Source: Maratus speciosus (lineage: Eukaryota > Arthropoda > Arachnida > Araneae > Salticidae). From it: 64,000 nt of DNA. The stretch spans positions 598,661,038 to 598,725,037 of the forward strand of contig OZ010786.1 in NCBI GenBank assembly GCA_963932465.1. The letters are read 5' to 3'. Below are positions 33,468 to 46,037 of the stretch, in pieces (position 1 is the first letter of the stretch; each line of letters starts with the position of its first letter). The position numbers and the translations under genes are program-made. The notes beneath the pieces are model-generated. The model saw only the letters and a program-made list of their open reading frames with translations. It was not told where the DNA came from and ran no database searches.

Positions 33468-35270
33468 TATATATATTTCCCTGGTGAGTTGTGTATATTT
33501 CTTTTTTAAGTTTTATTCATCTCATTTGTAAGTTAATTTGTTTTGTTTTTTTTTTGTTTGTTTTTTCTATTTATTATGTATTATAATTTTTTCTTCTTTG
33601 GATATCGTCATTACTTTCAATTGTTTGGGTTTTCCGATATCTTATAAGGATCTATGTATCGTCATTACAGGCATACTGCCGGCACTATTCGGCGAAATAC
33701 AAATAATTTACTATAAATAATTACTATTAATAAAAATAACTTACTATGAATTAAGCTTCCACAGCTCCCCTGACAAATCTGTAAGCTATTCATAGTTTCA
33801 TAGTTTTTGTATTTCAGTTTTTCCTGTTGTCTTTCCAATTTTATTTTTATATTTGTGATTTTATTTTTATTATATATATGCATACATATTTAGAGAGAGA
33901 ATGAGAAAGATGTCGAATTATGGCAGTATAGTATAAATATCTCATTTTTAACTAACTTTAAAAAAAAGGAGAAGATTCTTAATCCGATTTTATTTTATTT
34001 TAATTTTTTTTTCTACGTTCACCTATTACCAGGGTTAGAAATTAGGAACTCTAAAGCAGACGTCAAATGACGCTTACAATTTTTTTTCTAGGAGCCAAAC
34101 TGCGTTTCATGGTTGCAATTTTTTGTTATATATTTTCTTCGGAATCATGTTAACAATAATATTGTTTCATCTTTATGCGTTAAGAGCAAGCGCGGGGGGG
34201 GGGGGGGGGGGGGGAGGTGGCTCTATAAACACTTTATTGCTGTGTTAATCACTAAAACAAAATTAAAGCTGATTTTCTTTAAAAGTGTAAAACCACACTG
34301 AATTACACTATTTGGATTCTAGAAAATTGTTTACTTTGTTCATTTTATAGAGCTAATATGTATACAAAACAGATTGTCAAGCAATTATGTCAACAGAAAG
34401 AAAATTTGTATTCATATACACAAATTAAAAAAAACATATTGTCACTCAAGAAATTCGACAAAAAAAAATCGACTATCTAATAATTCGTATGCCTTCATTT
34501 GTTTTTAATATAGATAATTAAACTAAATATAGTTTATAATAGCTCCATGCTTTATCAGAAATCATTCATTTATATTTTTCAAAATAGCACTTACTTTAAT
34601 TACATTTCTTTTTCAGTAGTTATGGGAAAATGGAAACAAAAAGATATAATTGCTATTTTCCAACTAATTATTCTTTACTTTCTACTGAAATGGAGTACTT
34701 GCGTTGCCAAAATTAAACAAATTGAGCTAAAAACTGCAAAAAAATTGAATATCTCAAAAATAAATAGAGATGCAGTTTTCAAACATATTGCATTAAAAAT
34801 ACTTTTTTCCCCTATAAGATTGTATAAAAATTGAAAATGTGCTATGCTTAGAAGTTTAAAAAATTGCAGTAGAGTGTTTAACAGTACAATGATGCATCTG
34901 CTTTGTTTTACGGCTGGCTTATACAAAGGAACGTTATTTTTTGGAGACGACACTTTATTTGCTGGGAGAAAGAAATAGCATAGCGGGGGCTAATAAACAA
35001 TTTTAAAAACACATAAAACCTTTGAAAACTCAGTTGTGGCAATTACCATTTATAATTCGGAATATAATTTTCTTGTGAATTCCTGTATAAGATCTATCGA
35101 TTTATATATATATATATAAATAATGCACATTATGCTAAAATTTAGTTTAGTTGGGAAAAGCTTAACACAGTTGACAATTCTTTTTCTGAAATTTCCGCTA
35201 ATAAACGAAAATATATTCTTTTCTACAGCCCTGTATATGATCTATGTAATTTATACACATTCAGTAACAT
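33468..35270. other. AT-rich non-coding stretch with a long G-run
   Basis: A G-tract of about 22 bases lies near 34195-34216. Many short ORFs, none with a motif. (TA)n near 35103. Nothing else recognised. Confidence 0.4.
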
Positions 35271-35511
35271 TAGTTAAATTTAAAATTGCTGTCCACAAGT
35301 GAAAACGCACTTTCAGCTTATATCGCTCATAAACAACGTTGCAAACGAACACACTTTTGTGTGCCCCTGTATGTGAATCATAAATGCTATGTACATCATA
35401 TTCAGCAGTAAGCATCTTATTGGGAACTTGAGTGATACATAATTTTGGCATGTTTAAACAGTGTAAAATCATTAAAATACATTGCAAACGATTTTTCTTC
35501 GTAGACAATAA

Positions 35512-36863
35512 TCTATATATATATTACGCTGACGTACGTGGCACAGAAATCACGATTATTTGTTATTGTCTAATGGCAACGCCCGAGAAACGCATCTCAT
35601 TCGTTATTGTGTAAAAGTCCTTTGGCAGGATTTAGGGCGATCGAGTTTATTTACATTTCGCCGTGGAGGAAAGAGCACCAACCATGATGTTTCGCTCTTT
35701 CGCTGCAATTATAGAGCTTCAAAATATCTTTTGAAATGCCCGTAAAAGATCTCGGCGAATGCTTAAAAGTGAAGAAGAAGTCGAATTACGAACAGAAAAT
35801 CGAAATAGATTGGATCGAGGACACCGTTAAACACAAAGCATAAGCGATCGCTAAAATAGGCTTAAGAACCGTAGCATGCATGCGTTGCTTCTGAAATCCA
35901 AATTACTGATTTAAACGTTCCGGGACATAATTGTTGGACTTTGGGTTAAATGTGCAATTTCTGCAAAGCACTGTATTGGAAATGCGAATTAAACAGTTTC
36001 AAGAAATTTTTCAAAATGTTGTCATGACGTTAAAGTAATTTAGTTTACCCCCCCCCCCTTCTGTACAGACCTGCTATACAAATTTCAGGTTCATTTAAGA
36101 ATATTATTACGGGCAAACCAGAAGTAAGATACAATAAAGCCTGCTTAGACGGAAACGAAAACGACCAGTGATAAATTCCGTTTTATGCAGGTTATTTAAT
36201 TTGAATAAAGCATAATAGCATTTTTGGGAAGAGCGGGGAGCTGGAACTTTTTTTTTTTGTTTATTGCAGGATTCCGTTATAAACAGGCTTTACTCTATTA
36301 GAAAATAAATTTGCTGGGCGGTACTTTTTTTAAAAATCTATATAGTAATATTTGCTTACAATTTTATTATCTCTTTTTCAGTATTACAGTTTATGTTGTA
36401 TTTTTAATTGCTTTTTCATCTAAAGATTTTAAATAAAAATTAAATTATTGAAAATATAATTAAATTTTAATTAAATTCATCAATTAATTTGGAATTAAAA
36501 AAGTATGAGACATATAAAAATTAAAAAACTTAATCTGCGAATTTACACAACTTTGGAACTGAACAAGAATCGGCCCTGGTAATTTGCACCGTCTCCACCC
36601 CTAGCCTAATTTTAATTAAATTCATCAATTAATTTGGAATTAAAAAAAGTATGAGACATATAAAAATTAAAAACTTAATCTGCGAATTTACACAACTTTG
36701 GAACTGAACAAGAATCGGCCCTGGTAATTTGCACCGTCTCCATCCCTAGCCTCCGACACCCCCCCCCCCCCCCCCCCATCTTCTGTACGGACCTGCGATA
36801 AAAATTTCAGATTCATTTAAGAATATTATTACGGGCCCGGGGAACGCCGGGCGGGTCAGCTAG
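35512..36863 (+). mobile_element. Non-autonomous Helitron, 1352 bp
   Basis: Starts TCTATATATATATTACGC and ends with a GC-rich hairpin GGGCCCGGGGAACGCC, GGGCGGGTCAGCTAG, the classical Helitron 3' end (hairpin then CTAG). It lies between A and T. Copy 2 of the segmental duplication shows the empty site GCAATAATGTAAAGGG, proving both ends. A short frame near 35757 (MLKSEEEVELRTENRNRLDR) may be a scrap of coding sequence. It contains two internal duplications (148-bp tandem at about 36466-36751; the phrase TTCATTTAAGAATATTATTA at 36091 and 36811) and two C-runs. Confidence 0.9.
36466..36751. repeat. 148-bp tandem duplication inside the Helitron
   Basis: Two nearly identical units starting TTTTAATTAAATTCATCAAT at about 36466 and 36610 and ending GCACCGTCTCC-CCCTAGCC. 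Confidence 0.9.
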
Positions 36864-38040
36864 TGTAAACGAATTCTTTTGAACGTCCCTGTAAACGAAC
36901 TACGAATGTTACACACTTTATTTTTATTATCGAACAAAAGCCACAGTAAATTTCCATAACATATATCAATTACATGGCAACCCGACTATATTTACGTGAG
37001 TTAGAACTTGGACAAATAGATAGATGGATTGGCCAATCGAACTCATAAACACATTTTGTCTATGTTCGAAAGCGTTGAAAAGAAACGTTCTTCTAAAAGA
37101 GCACATAGAAGAAAAAGAAAAAAAAGATAAACATTTTATTCTTCAGAGAAGAAACTTGAAAAATACGTATGAATTCCAATCCTATAGGTTTAACATTACA
37201 GAGGGGAATTTGCGGTCTCACTGTTAAAGAGCCTCAAATTAAAAGGTTTGCAGTAGAATTTTTTTAATTAATTAGATTTATTGTAGTTGTTAAGCTCTTA
37301 GAAATACTGATTGTGAAGAAAAACTGTATTCCAAGTTGCTTGTTAAACAAAAATGAGAACAAAATTACAGATTAAGTTAATTACTCATATCTAGCTATCA
37401 AATGAAAAATGTTATTATAACAACAAAGCATGATGTTTTGAATTATCTTCGTTAATAAATATGGGGTATTCGTCTAAATTAATTTCCGTTGCCTTTATTA
37501 TACAGCTACACGCACAGCAATTATCGAAAACCCCGGTGATGATATTAATTATAATGACATATAGTAGAACCGCATTTTAAAGTTAGAGGTTGCGATATTC
37601 ACTAAGTCAGTTAAGAAAGAACTCAAGAAAATGTTCTGTTCATAAAATTAAAGGGCAATTTTCAAAACATAAAAAATTATCTCTGAGAAACAAATAATGG
37701 CAGAATAATCCATTTTATGCGCGTCTAACCGAAAATTATATTTTTATTTTGGTATTGTTAATTTTCAAAATTAAGATAATTAATCTTGGCCGATCAATAA
37801 ACGCTGACAAGATAGTACCCGAAAGCAATGTTCTGTCAAAAATCTTTAATTATTAAGGATTCTTTTAAAAAATGTAGTGTCCACAAATTTTCTAACATGC
37901 TTCTAGTTGTAAATTATTATAGCTGCTCTAATCAGTTGGGGTTTATAAGGTTTAACTTAAAATTTATTATATATGCACTCCATAAGTTATGAAAAGCACA
38001 CTTTAGACTAATCGCAGAATAAAAATTGCAGAATTACAAA

Positions 38041-38493
38041 TCCTGGACACATTTTAAAATCCAATATAAAATCAAGTAATTGTCGTACACGAATGAGGTT
38101 TTGACTAAAATGTTTGTCATGATCAAAAGTTTCCTTTAAGCGAATAAAAATAATTAATTACAAATTTCGATCATAGATGGCGCCATCTGTCCGTATGTCT
38201 TCTTTCAAGCATGCGTTTTTTCTGATTTTTAGATTAATTTTGACGCTGTGTCCCTCGCTGTGCTAGGACTCGTTATTTCTGTGTTACAACCTCAGAATTA
38301 ATTTAAAAATCCGAAAAAAAGCACGTTTGAAAGCAAACATACGGACAAGTAACGCCATCTAGGATCGATATTGGAACTAATTATTTCCGTTCGCTCCAAG
38401 AAAACTTTTGATCTTGAGAAGCATTTTAGTCCAAACCGTACCCCTGTACGGCAATTTATTTGACTTTATATAGAATTTTAAAACGTGTCCGGG
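38041..38493. mobile_element. Foldback element with about 200-bp arms
   Basis: Left arm 38041-38242 pairs with right arm 38293-38493. Landmarks (left sense): GGACACATTTTAAAAT, AAAATCAAGTAA, CGTACA, GATCAAAAGTTT, AATAATTA, CGATC.TAGATGGCG, TGTCCGTATGT, CTTTCAA and TTTTTAGATTAATTTTG. The 50-bp centre holds GACGCTGTGTCCCTCGCTG. Absent from copy 2 of the duplication (compare 59461-59480). No coding capacity. Confidence 0.85.
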
Positions 38494-40591
38494 AATTTTC
38501 GGACACTCTGTAATTAACCTTTTGATCCAACAATTCCGATTTGAAAAATATTTATTCAGATATCAGAATACGACATTGTAAGCATGTAAAAAATAATTTG
38601 TGAATAAATTGTGATTTGGCGGAGACGTAATTTTTAATTTAATTAATGATTCTGAACTGTGTTTTGATGTTACTATTCAATAAATATTATTTTATCTTTA
38701 AATCGGTCTCCCGTACTGAACCTGATTCTTGAATTAATTGTTGAATTAATTACTAAGTTTTAAGCTTATTCTCTTTATCTTATAAAATGAGATGTAGCTC
38801 TAATTATTTCAACCATCTTAATAATCTAACTTTCTCAAACACTGATTTAAATCTGAATTTATTAAATGCATTTTTAAAAACAGTCTTAAATGCTTGGCCA
38901 GAAAATACTGTATTAAATTAAACATATCCTAAGTATTAAAAAAAAAAAAAAATCTCACATAATTTAAAGCTCTAAATGCGGCCCTAAACAAAGAAACACG
39001 CTATACTCTAAGAAGTTTTATTTCATATCCTTTAGTATGTTACTCTCGGGAAAAAAAATGTGAACAATAAAACATTTCTTTTATTCTGAATGGGATAGAA
39101 AATTCTTTTTGAAAGTAGTGCATAGATTTTCTATAAAGAGGTATGTTTGGCGAAAGGGATTTGCTCCGCATTTAAGGCTATTTATGTTTGTGTAAACATA
39201 CAATACAAGTATTACTGATAAAATAGATGGATATGCTGCTAATATGGAAAAGGGAAAAAACATTTTTTTATGGCAATACATATAAGTATATCTTGTAATC
39301 GCATGCTTTTAAAGCACACAATACCATTTAAACAAAAGTTTGAAATTGTGACCTGCATTAAAAACAAAAATCAAATCGTCGTTGAATTATATTACATCAT
39401 CGTATAGTAAAATAAATCTTAAAAAAAAAAAAATATATATATATATATATGCTGTACCACAATTTTTGATTTTATGATAAAAATCATTAGTTACTCTTAA
39501 TTGCCGTATTTGTCTCAACATGGTCCGTACGGATAACATTATTTCTCCAGGAAAAAATAACAGTATCTTTTTATAGAAAAATAAATTTAGGTTAAACGTC
39601 AAAACTTCGCCTTCTTTTAAGAAGAGATTTTCTATAAGAAAATATTGGGGACGAAAAATTTTCTGGTCTGCAAAATTCAAGGTTGCGTACGAACCACGTT
39701 CAAACGCTAATATGTTTGGTTCGGATTTAGTTCGTACATCCATACATGTGTATAAAAAAGAATAAGCATTAGATTTTAAATATAGTTTAACCTAGTCTTC
39801 AAGAAAGTTTCAGTTATTTACATAGTTAAAAAATTAAATGTTATTGGCTTAGGAAATATTAAATATTATTGGCTTGATACTCAATTTTAAAAATATTAAT
39901 AATAAAAGTTTACGTATAATAATTAATTTAAAGTTATTAAACATATTTAATATGTTTAAAATGACATATGCAATAACAATATAACTGTATGTTGCATATA
40001 AAAATACCAGATTATTCTTCAATTGTCATTAATCTTATTTAACTAGTTAATGATCTGATTTCAGACAAGAAGGTCTCCAAAAATCCACTTTGAAAATTTC
40101 TTTCAATGAAATAAATCAGGCAAACAAAACAAATAAATCGTCCAATCGTCCAAACAATGAAATCGTCCCTTTACTTCCTTTTTACTTTTTAAGAAAAGAG
40201 AAAAAAAGAATTTTATATTTTTTTTTACTTTATTGTCAATAGAAAAGACGAAGTCACGTTTAAAGATACAGTGAAGTTTTTATAATACAGTGAAGTATTA
40301 GTTCCAAGAAAGAACTTCCAAAAATTTTCAGATGATTTTTGCCGCTTGCATGGCGTTATATAATGAAAAAGTATATCCTAATTGCTGCCCTGTTATAAAA
40401 TATAAACTCGTCTAAAAAGGAAAAAATACTTGTCAAAATTACAAAGTAATCGCCAATGGTAGTCAAATAAAAGGCGAATACTTCTTTTTTATTATTAAAT
40501 TTGAAATATAATTTATAAATACGTAGGTATTTCTAGGAAGCAATATTATTATTATTATTAATATTACCCTTGCTGCAATTAAAACTAATAA

Positions 40592-40931
40592 ACTACTAAA
40601 ATCTGTGGCTAAACAATCCACGAAGTATCTGAGCCGACAGTGTCCATCCCTGTTTACTTGACCCTGGGCCCTGCGGTGCTATGCCGCATACATACGTCCC
40701 GGCCAGATGGTCAGCCTAACGTGGGACCCACAGAGGAATGAATACTAATCTAAATTTAATCTTTATAGCTCCATGGTGGAACTCCAGGTGATTAACTCCC
40801 AAGCAAGCTTGGTACTCATTTTATAGACCCCGAAGGGATGAAAGGCTAAGTCAACTTTACCCAGTCGGGAGTCGAACTCTCGACCTGCAGCGCGGCAAAC
40901 AGATACTCTGACCACTGCGCCACTGGGCTTC
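40592..40931 (-). mobile_element. tRNA-derived SINE with 11-bp target duplications
   Basis: Flanked by AAAACTAATAA at 40581-40591 and 40932-40942. On the minus strand it starts GCCCAGTGGCGCAGTGGTCA (A-box region), has a B-box GAGAGTTCGACTCC, then TTCATCCCTTCGGGGTC and TATAAAATGAGTACC. This downstream motif is shared by many invertebrate and vertebrate SINEs. The body continues through GGGTCCCACGTTAGGCTGAC and GGCCGGGACGTA. A 340-bp, probably full-length copy. Confidence 0.88.
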
Positions 40932-40936
40932 AAAAC

Positions 40937-41052
<116 letters not shown>

Positions 41053-41194
41053 TTAATTTCAATTTTGCTTGCTCACCAAATTGCTACGATTCTTTTTTTT
41101 TTTTTTTTTTTTTGTCACCATTAAATAGATACGTTTGTTTAACGTTATACATACTTCTTTCGGAAGCAAAAGAAAAAGAATATAGTTATTTATA

Positions 41195-41780
41195 TTCGGA
41201 ATGTAAATCCATAATTATATTTCATAATATTTTTTATTAAAATTATTAATCCTTACACTTTTAAATAAAAAACACTTTGCAATTATTTTATTTAATGCGC
41301 TTTCTAATTTAAATTACATATTTGCATTCTTTTGATCTTTTTAGTTTACAAAAAATACTGAATAAAAATAAGACTAAAAAAAATAAAATTATAATAATTA
41401 AAAACATTCATTATCTTTTTTTGCGTTACCAATGCTAGTAAAAACCATTATAACTGAAGTAAGTAAACCGAAATACCTCATCATGTAAGGTTAGCAATCT
41501 TAAGATTTTCATGCCATCTTTGAATAAACAATAAATATTTAATTTTATTTGACGATGTTTTTTTAATTGAAAGAACAGCAAGAAAATAAAAAATAAACTT
41601 TTATTTCTACAATTACATTTACAAAGAAGTCATTGAAACAAAAGAAATGAATTAATTCTGAGTAAATATTTGGTATTTTTTTTAATCGTTAACATAAAAC
41701 AAAAAAATGGATGTATAAAATTCCTTCGTTGATCCTTTGTGGTTTATAATTCTTTTTACTTTATATTTTCATCATCCATC
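41195..41780 (+). repeat. Diverged duplicate of 13850-14450
   Basis: See the partner entry for landmarks. Same orientation. It too lies upstream of a patch of the 145-bp satellite. Confidence 0.65.
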
Positions 41781-42703
41781 GAATCATTGGAGGTAAATCT
41801 TTCAGGTAAATCTTTAGAAACTTCATAATGTCGGACACTCAGCCAGGAAACAGTTTACACTTAAAAAAAATCGAGCAAATTCTACAAAATCTGCCGGAGC
41901 ATCGCACGTAGTCGCTTTTTAATCACCGAGCTTAGTAATACAAATATCACGTAAGACGCTCACTTAACCAATTAAGAATTAAGGAGGACACGCCATTAAA
42001 CGTCATAGGAAAGAGGACTGACAGTCGAGCGGATGGATTTGATAGTATAAAGGAAACCACGGAAAATAAGCGCGGGAAAGATAATTCTCGGAGGGGAAGA
42101 AAATGGCTACTAAAAGGAACATTCGAAACCCAGAAAGGATCTGAACTGGAACATTTAATTTAAGAATACTAAAAGCGTAATATTCAAGTAAATTGGGCAA
42201 ACTACATATTAAATTAAAAAGAATTTAATAGAGTTAACGATAGAGATTATTTAAGGATAAATAATTAGTAAATATAGAGTAGTAATTTAGAATAGAACCG
42301 AGAAAAATAATATATATATATATATATAAATAATTTAAACCAATACAAATGATCATCTATAAAAGAGAATATATAAATAAAGTTTTGCAAATTAAAAATG
42401 AAGCTTTATCCATTAGCGAAATATATATATATAAATATCATCAATTCAAGCAAAACAGGAAAATAAGAATTCAGTAAACATTCAAAAAATGGAAATAATT
42501 GTAAAACCAAGACAGATTCTTAAGGTCCAAATTACCTTAAGTTCCACAAATAGCATGTAAGGTTTCATCTTTGCATAAGCCATATCAAGCTAAAAAATGG
42601 AAAATTTGGGCTACCGTACATAATAAATCCAGTAAAAAGGAGCCAAAAATAACAATAGATTAAAAAGATAATCAAAAATAAATAAAATAAAATGGATTCA
42701 AAA
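41781..42703. other. AT-rich non-coding stretch
   Basis: No gene supported. (TA)n tracts near 42308 and 42420. A duplicated AGGTAAATCTTT lies near 41790-41815. Confidence 0.4.
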
Positions 42704-44192
42704 ACTGTAGACCCGTTTTTTTAGATAAAATTAGCTTAGACCGCGGTGATCCAAAAGTGACCCACTAATCGAATTTCCTAGTCATATGACCTAGCCCAAT
42801 TGACTTCTCGTAATGGAAAACGGTACAGTCAATTAGGGTAACTTTGATCCGCATTTCCTCTATTTTCATATGCCACACTCTTATTTGAAGAATATTGTCG
42901 CAACTAGGGGCATAAAAGAGAAGAAATCATAACCTAAATTATTATTTGACTATAAAAAATTAAGGAATAATAAGGATAAGAGCAATAAAAAATGGATTTT
43001 TAGCCTGGTTCAAAGTTACCCAGCCATTTAGGGTAACTTTGCACCATATGATAAATTTTTGTATAAAATAATTAATTATAAAAAAAAGTATTGTAGTCAG
43101 GACAACTTTAAACACCAAAAAATTTTTTCAGATATGTAAAGACTGCGAATTTACATTTCCCAACATCACAAGATTTGTATAATTTATGATATTACAACAA
43201 ATATCAGGCATAAGAAAAGTGGAAGAAGAAACCGTGAACATTTAGAAAAAAAAAAAACCTGTTTATTGTTCATATAAAACATAAAAATGCAGTGAAAAAC
43301 AATTTTCAATGTTTTAACTCTATAATATATCCATAGTTACAGTAATACATACAAGTACTAGTATTATTCAAACAAGAATAAAAAACGTCGAACGTATGAA
43401 ATGTCAAATTTGAGTAGCTCCGCCCCTAATCACGCCTCTAAATGAATTTTGTGTATTTTACACATATTTGTAAAAATATGTGTACACTTGTAACTTTGTA
43501 CACCTGTAACTTTAAGCCGGCTCAAAGTTACCCTGAAAATGCGGTAAAATGCCAGTGCCTTCTTATTTTATATTTTATTAACTATTAATAAATAAATAAT
43601 CACAAAATATTAACACATTTACAACATTTAGATAATAATATGTCTGATAAATGAGTATATTGTTACTTACTATGAAAATTTATTTGGATTACAACAACTT
43701 GAAAACAGCATTCAAAATTAACTTGAAAACAGTACTTAACAAAAATAGTTAGATGATACAATTAGTTGCGCATAATGTTGCTAATTTATTTTCTAAAATA
43801 AAGAGTAGAAATCCCAGTTTAGAACCTTGCCAACAGAGCACAGTTCTGGAGTTTATTTAGTCTTTTGGAGTCAAAAATATTGAAAAATAAGAGGTGGTGC
43901 AAAGTTACACCCCGTGGTTCAAAGTTACTCTGATTGACTGTACAATGCAAAATTTAGTCATACTCGTTAGAGCCTTTTTTTCGATAAAATTAGCTTGACC
44001 GTAGTGACCTCCAAAATGATCCACTAATAGAAGTTTCTGGAACATGTGACCCAGCCCAATAGTTTTCTCCAACTCGAAAACGATTGGATACAAAATTTAA
44101 TCAAAATCGTTAGAGCCGTTTTTAAGATAAAATTTACACACACACATACACACACGCAAGATTTGCAGTTAAGAGTGTTACAATATAAGATA
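42704..44192 (+). repeat. Small patch (about two monomers) of the 145-bp satellite
   Basis: 42704-42823 and 43943-44192 match the monomer of the 14.7-kb array (GATAAAATTAGCTTGACC, GACCCACTAATCGAATTT, CTAGCCCAAT, AAAATTTAATCAAAATCGTT, AGAGCCGTTTTT) and end in the same CA-rich stretch and AATATAAGATA. The first monomer is split by a TA element. Confidence 0.85.
42826..43940. mobile_element. 1115-bp TA-flanked element in a satellite monomer
   Basis: Left end CAGTCAATTAGGGTAACTTT, right end (reverse complement) CAGTCAATCAGAGTAACTTT; TA at 42824-42825 and 43941-43942. Removing it joins GAAAACGGTA to CAATGCAAAATTTAGTC, a normal monomer, which confirms the ends. The core terminal word GGGTAACTTTGnACC recurs inside in both orientations (43014-43050, 43490-43540 and 43905-43930). 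No transposase ORF. Confidence 0.88.
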
Positions 44193-44614
44193 TATATTCA
44201 GGGGCGCCATTTGAGGGTTGGCAAATTAAATGGCAAATAAGGGGGGGGGGGGATATCGCTTCAGCCCTGGTGCGTTTGCGATATCCGTTTCATGAATTTC
44301 CTCAACAGTTAAATATAAAACAATGATACTTTTGAAAATCTAGAATTGTTGGATAATGGATGTCCGACATTGTTCAAAAATGTGCTTAAACAATGGTATT
44401 CAAAAGTATTGCTAGATAATAGGGTGTTTTACATTGTTAGATAACGTACATAAACTATTAAGAAGTATTGTTGCAAGAAATCATCTTTGCATTTCTTAGA
44501 TTATTAAAGCTTAGGCTGGTTTGCTAAAGCGTTTAATCTGTGATTTATGCGATATTTGTTAGCAATTTCTTGTGTCTAATGGATTTATAGATAACTTTTA
44601 TTCTGTTATACACA
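44193..44614. other. Spacer upstream of the repeat-protein ORF
   Basis: Holds CAGGGGCGCCATTTGAGGG (44200) and a G-run of 12, reminiscent of a hAT end but with no supported partner. A diverged short duplication around ACAATGrTA...AGATAATrG lies at 44320-44450. No promoter can be assigned. Confidence 0.35.
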
Positions 44615-45814
44615 ATGTCTAATACTTCTAACAATAATTTTTTAACTAAAATGCTTCATTATGGTAGCAATTGTATAATTTGGATGATTGTTATAGTCGT
44701 CTTGATTGCAAAATTTACTATCTGGGTCTTAAAAAACTTGTCTTTATGCATTTTGAAAATCTTATTCAAGATAGTTCACACTATTCTCATGGAAGATTGT
44801 AAACAAATGGAAATAGAATATAAGCGTTGGAAAGAGAGAAAAGGCAACTTAGATGTTTATCCTAATCATAGATCTTTTGAATTTAATGATTCCGACGAAA
44901 CTCTCGATTCCGACGACAGTGATTATCAATCTGCTGAAGAAGAAACGTTAGATGCATTTCACGACTCACATCAGTACACCCCTTGGAATACTGCTGGTTC
45001 TCCTTTTACGGCCTCTTTCTTTGCACTTCACGGAGTTCCATATAAATTTAGACCTTCTTCAGAAAATGATTTTACATCCTCTGATCCAAGTGAAGAAAAA
45101 ATGACAAAAAGTTGTAAGGTAAAGAAATCTTGGAAAAAATGACTTCTTCATGTAATTCAACGTAAAACTGCTCTTACTCATCCGAGAGATGGTTTAAACA
45201 TCCCGTCTGAAACAACTGAGCAGCAAATTATTGAAGTTCGTGAGTCAAAAAAGAATTCTGAACCACACCTTGATGGAATTTCAAATAAATGGGTTGATAT
45301 CGCACTGAGAGATAATTCCAGCCTTTCTTATGAAGTAGAGTCAACTGAACAGAGAGGTGGTAAAAGTCTTGAGTCAAACATAGATTTTGAAGAACCTCTC
45401 TTTGATATAATTCCAAAGGAATGGGTTGATATACCTCTTAGATCGGAATCTAATACCTCTTTCGAGTTCGAATCAACTGAACAACGAGATTTTGAATGTC
45501 ATGAGTCAAACGAGGATTGTGAAGAACCGTTCATTGATGGAATTTCTAGTGGATGTATTGATATCCGTCTGAGAGGTAATCCGAGTATTCCGTCCGAGCC
45601 AAACGAACATCTTGTTAATGAATGTCGTCGGACAAAAAATACATAGAAACAACGATGTTTTAGTGGAATTTCACATAAACGAGCTCCTCTCCCTCCAAGA
45701 GATGATTCGACCACTCTATCCAAGTCAACTGATCAGGCAGTAGCTGAGGGTCAAAAGCCAAAAACAAAGTTGGAAACAACGCTTCCTTTGCTGCATTTCT
45801 GTTCAAACTACTGA
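44615..45814 (+). pseudogene. Unrecognised membrane-anchored repeat protein, two in-frame stops
   Basis: From ATG at 44615 one frame runs 400 codons to TGA at 45812 and is broken only by TGA at 45140 and TAG at 45644, with no frameshift. Residues about 20-58 are strongly hydrophobic (CIIWMIVIVVLIAKFTIWVL, then LCILKILFKIVHTILM), so one or two membrane segments. Residues 85-115 are acidic and serine-rich (DSDETLDSDDSDYQSAEEE). After the first stop come about four repeats of roughly 44 residues built on LRxxxSxxxE, STEQR, ESNxDxEEP and DGISxxWVDI. I do not recognise the family. It is either a recently dying gene, a readthrough gene, or a product with an unseen intron. The first 175 residues could still be made alone. 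Confidence 0.55.
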
Positions 45815-45907
45815 TTAATTTATTGATGACAAAGTATTCGGAACTTTATGATTGAAATTTTTTAATTATTCTTAAAACCGCTTTAATTTTTTTCTTGAAT
45901 GTGCCTT

Positions 45908-46037
45908 GTGCCGTACTGTCCGTCTTGTGCCGTATTATCCGTCTAGTGATGTATTGCCCGTCTTGTGCCGTATTGTCCGTCTTGTGCCGTATTGTCCGTC
46001 TAGTGCCGTTTTGTATCGTCTTGTGCCGTACTATATA
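45908..46037. repeat. 19-bp minisatellite, about seven units
   Basis: Units of GTGCCGTATTGTCCGTCTT with small changes run without a break after the ORF above. The frames read CRIVRL repeats in two registers, which is a by-product. Confidence 0.92.

Larger units (their letters stand above)
35271..40520 (+). repeat. Segmental duplication, copy 1 (partner 55833-61372)
   Basis: Collinear with 55833-61372 in the same orientation. Landmarks: AGTTAAATTTAAAA, TATATCGCTCATA, TGTATGTGAAT, GTAAGCATCTT, ATTCTTTT.AAC, ATCAATTACATGG, GGGGAATTT.C.GTCT, ATTAATTATAATGACATATA, GAACTCAAGAAAATGTTCTG, TTAATCTTGGCCGATCAATA, ATCAGTTGGGGTTTATAAGG, AAAGCACACTTTAGACTA, AAAATGAGATGTAGCTCTAA, TATAGTTTAACCTAG and CATGGC. 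Identity is moderate, so the event is old. This copy holds a Helitron and a 450-bp foldback that copy 2 lacks. Confidence 0.88.

Noticed and set aside
34195..34216. Long G-run (also near 36050, 36758, 44242 and 51580) as G-quadruplex regulators
   Set aside because: Plain homopolymers next to repeats or inside transposons, no gene nearby to regulate.
34547..34834. 95-codon plus-strand ORF
   Set aside because: Low-complexity lysine/isoleucine composition in AT-rich DNA, overlapped by an equal ORF on the other strand.
44200..44275. hAT MITE starting CAGGGGCGCC
   Set aside because: No matching inverted end with an 8-bp duplication was found.
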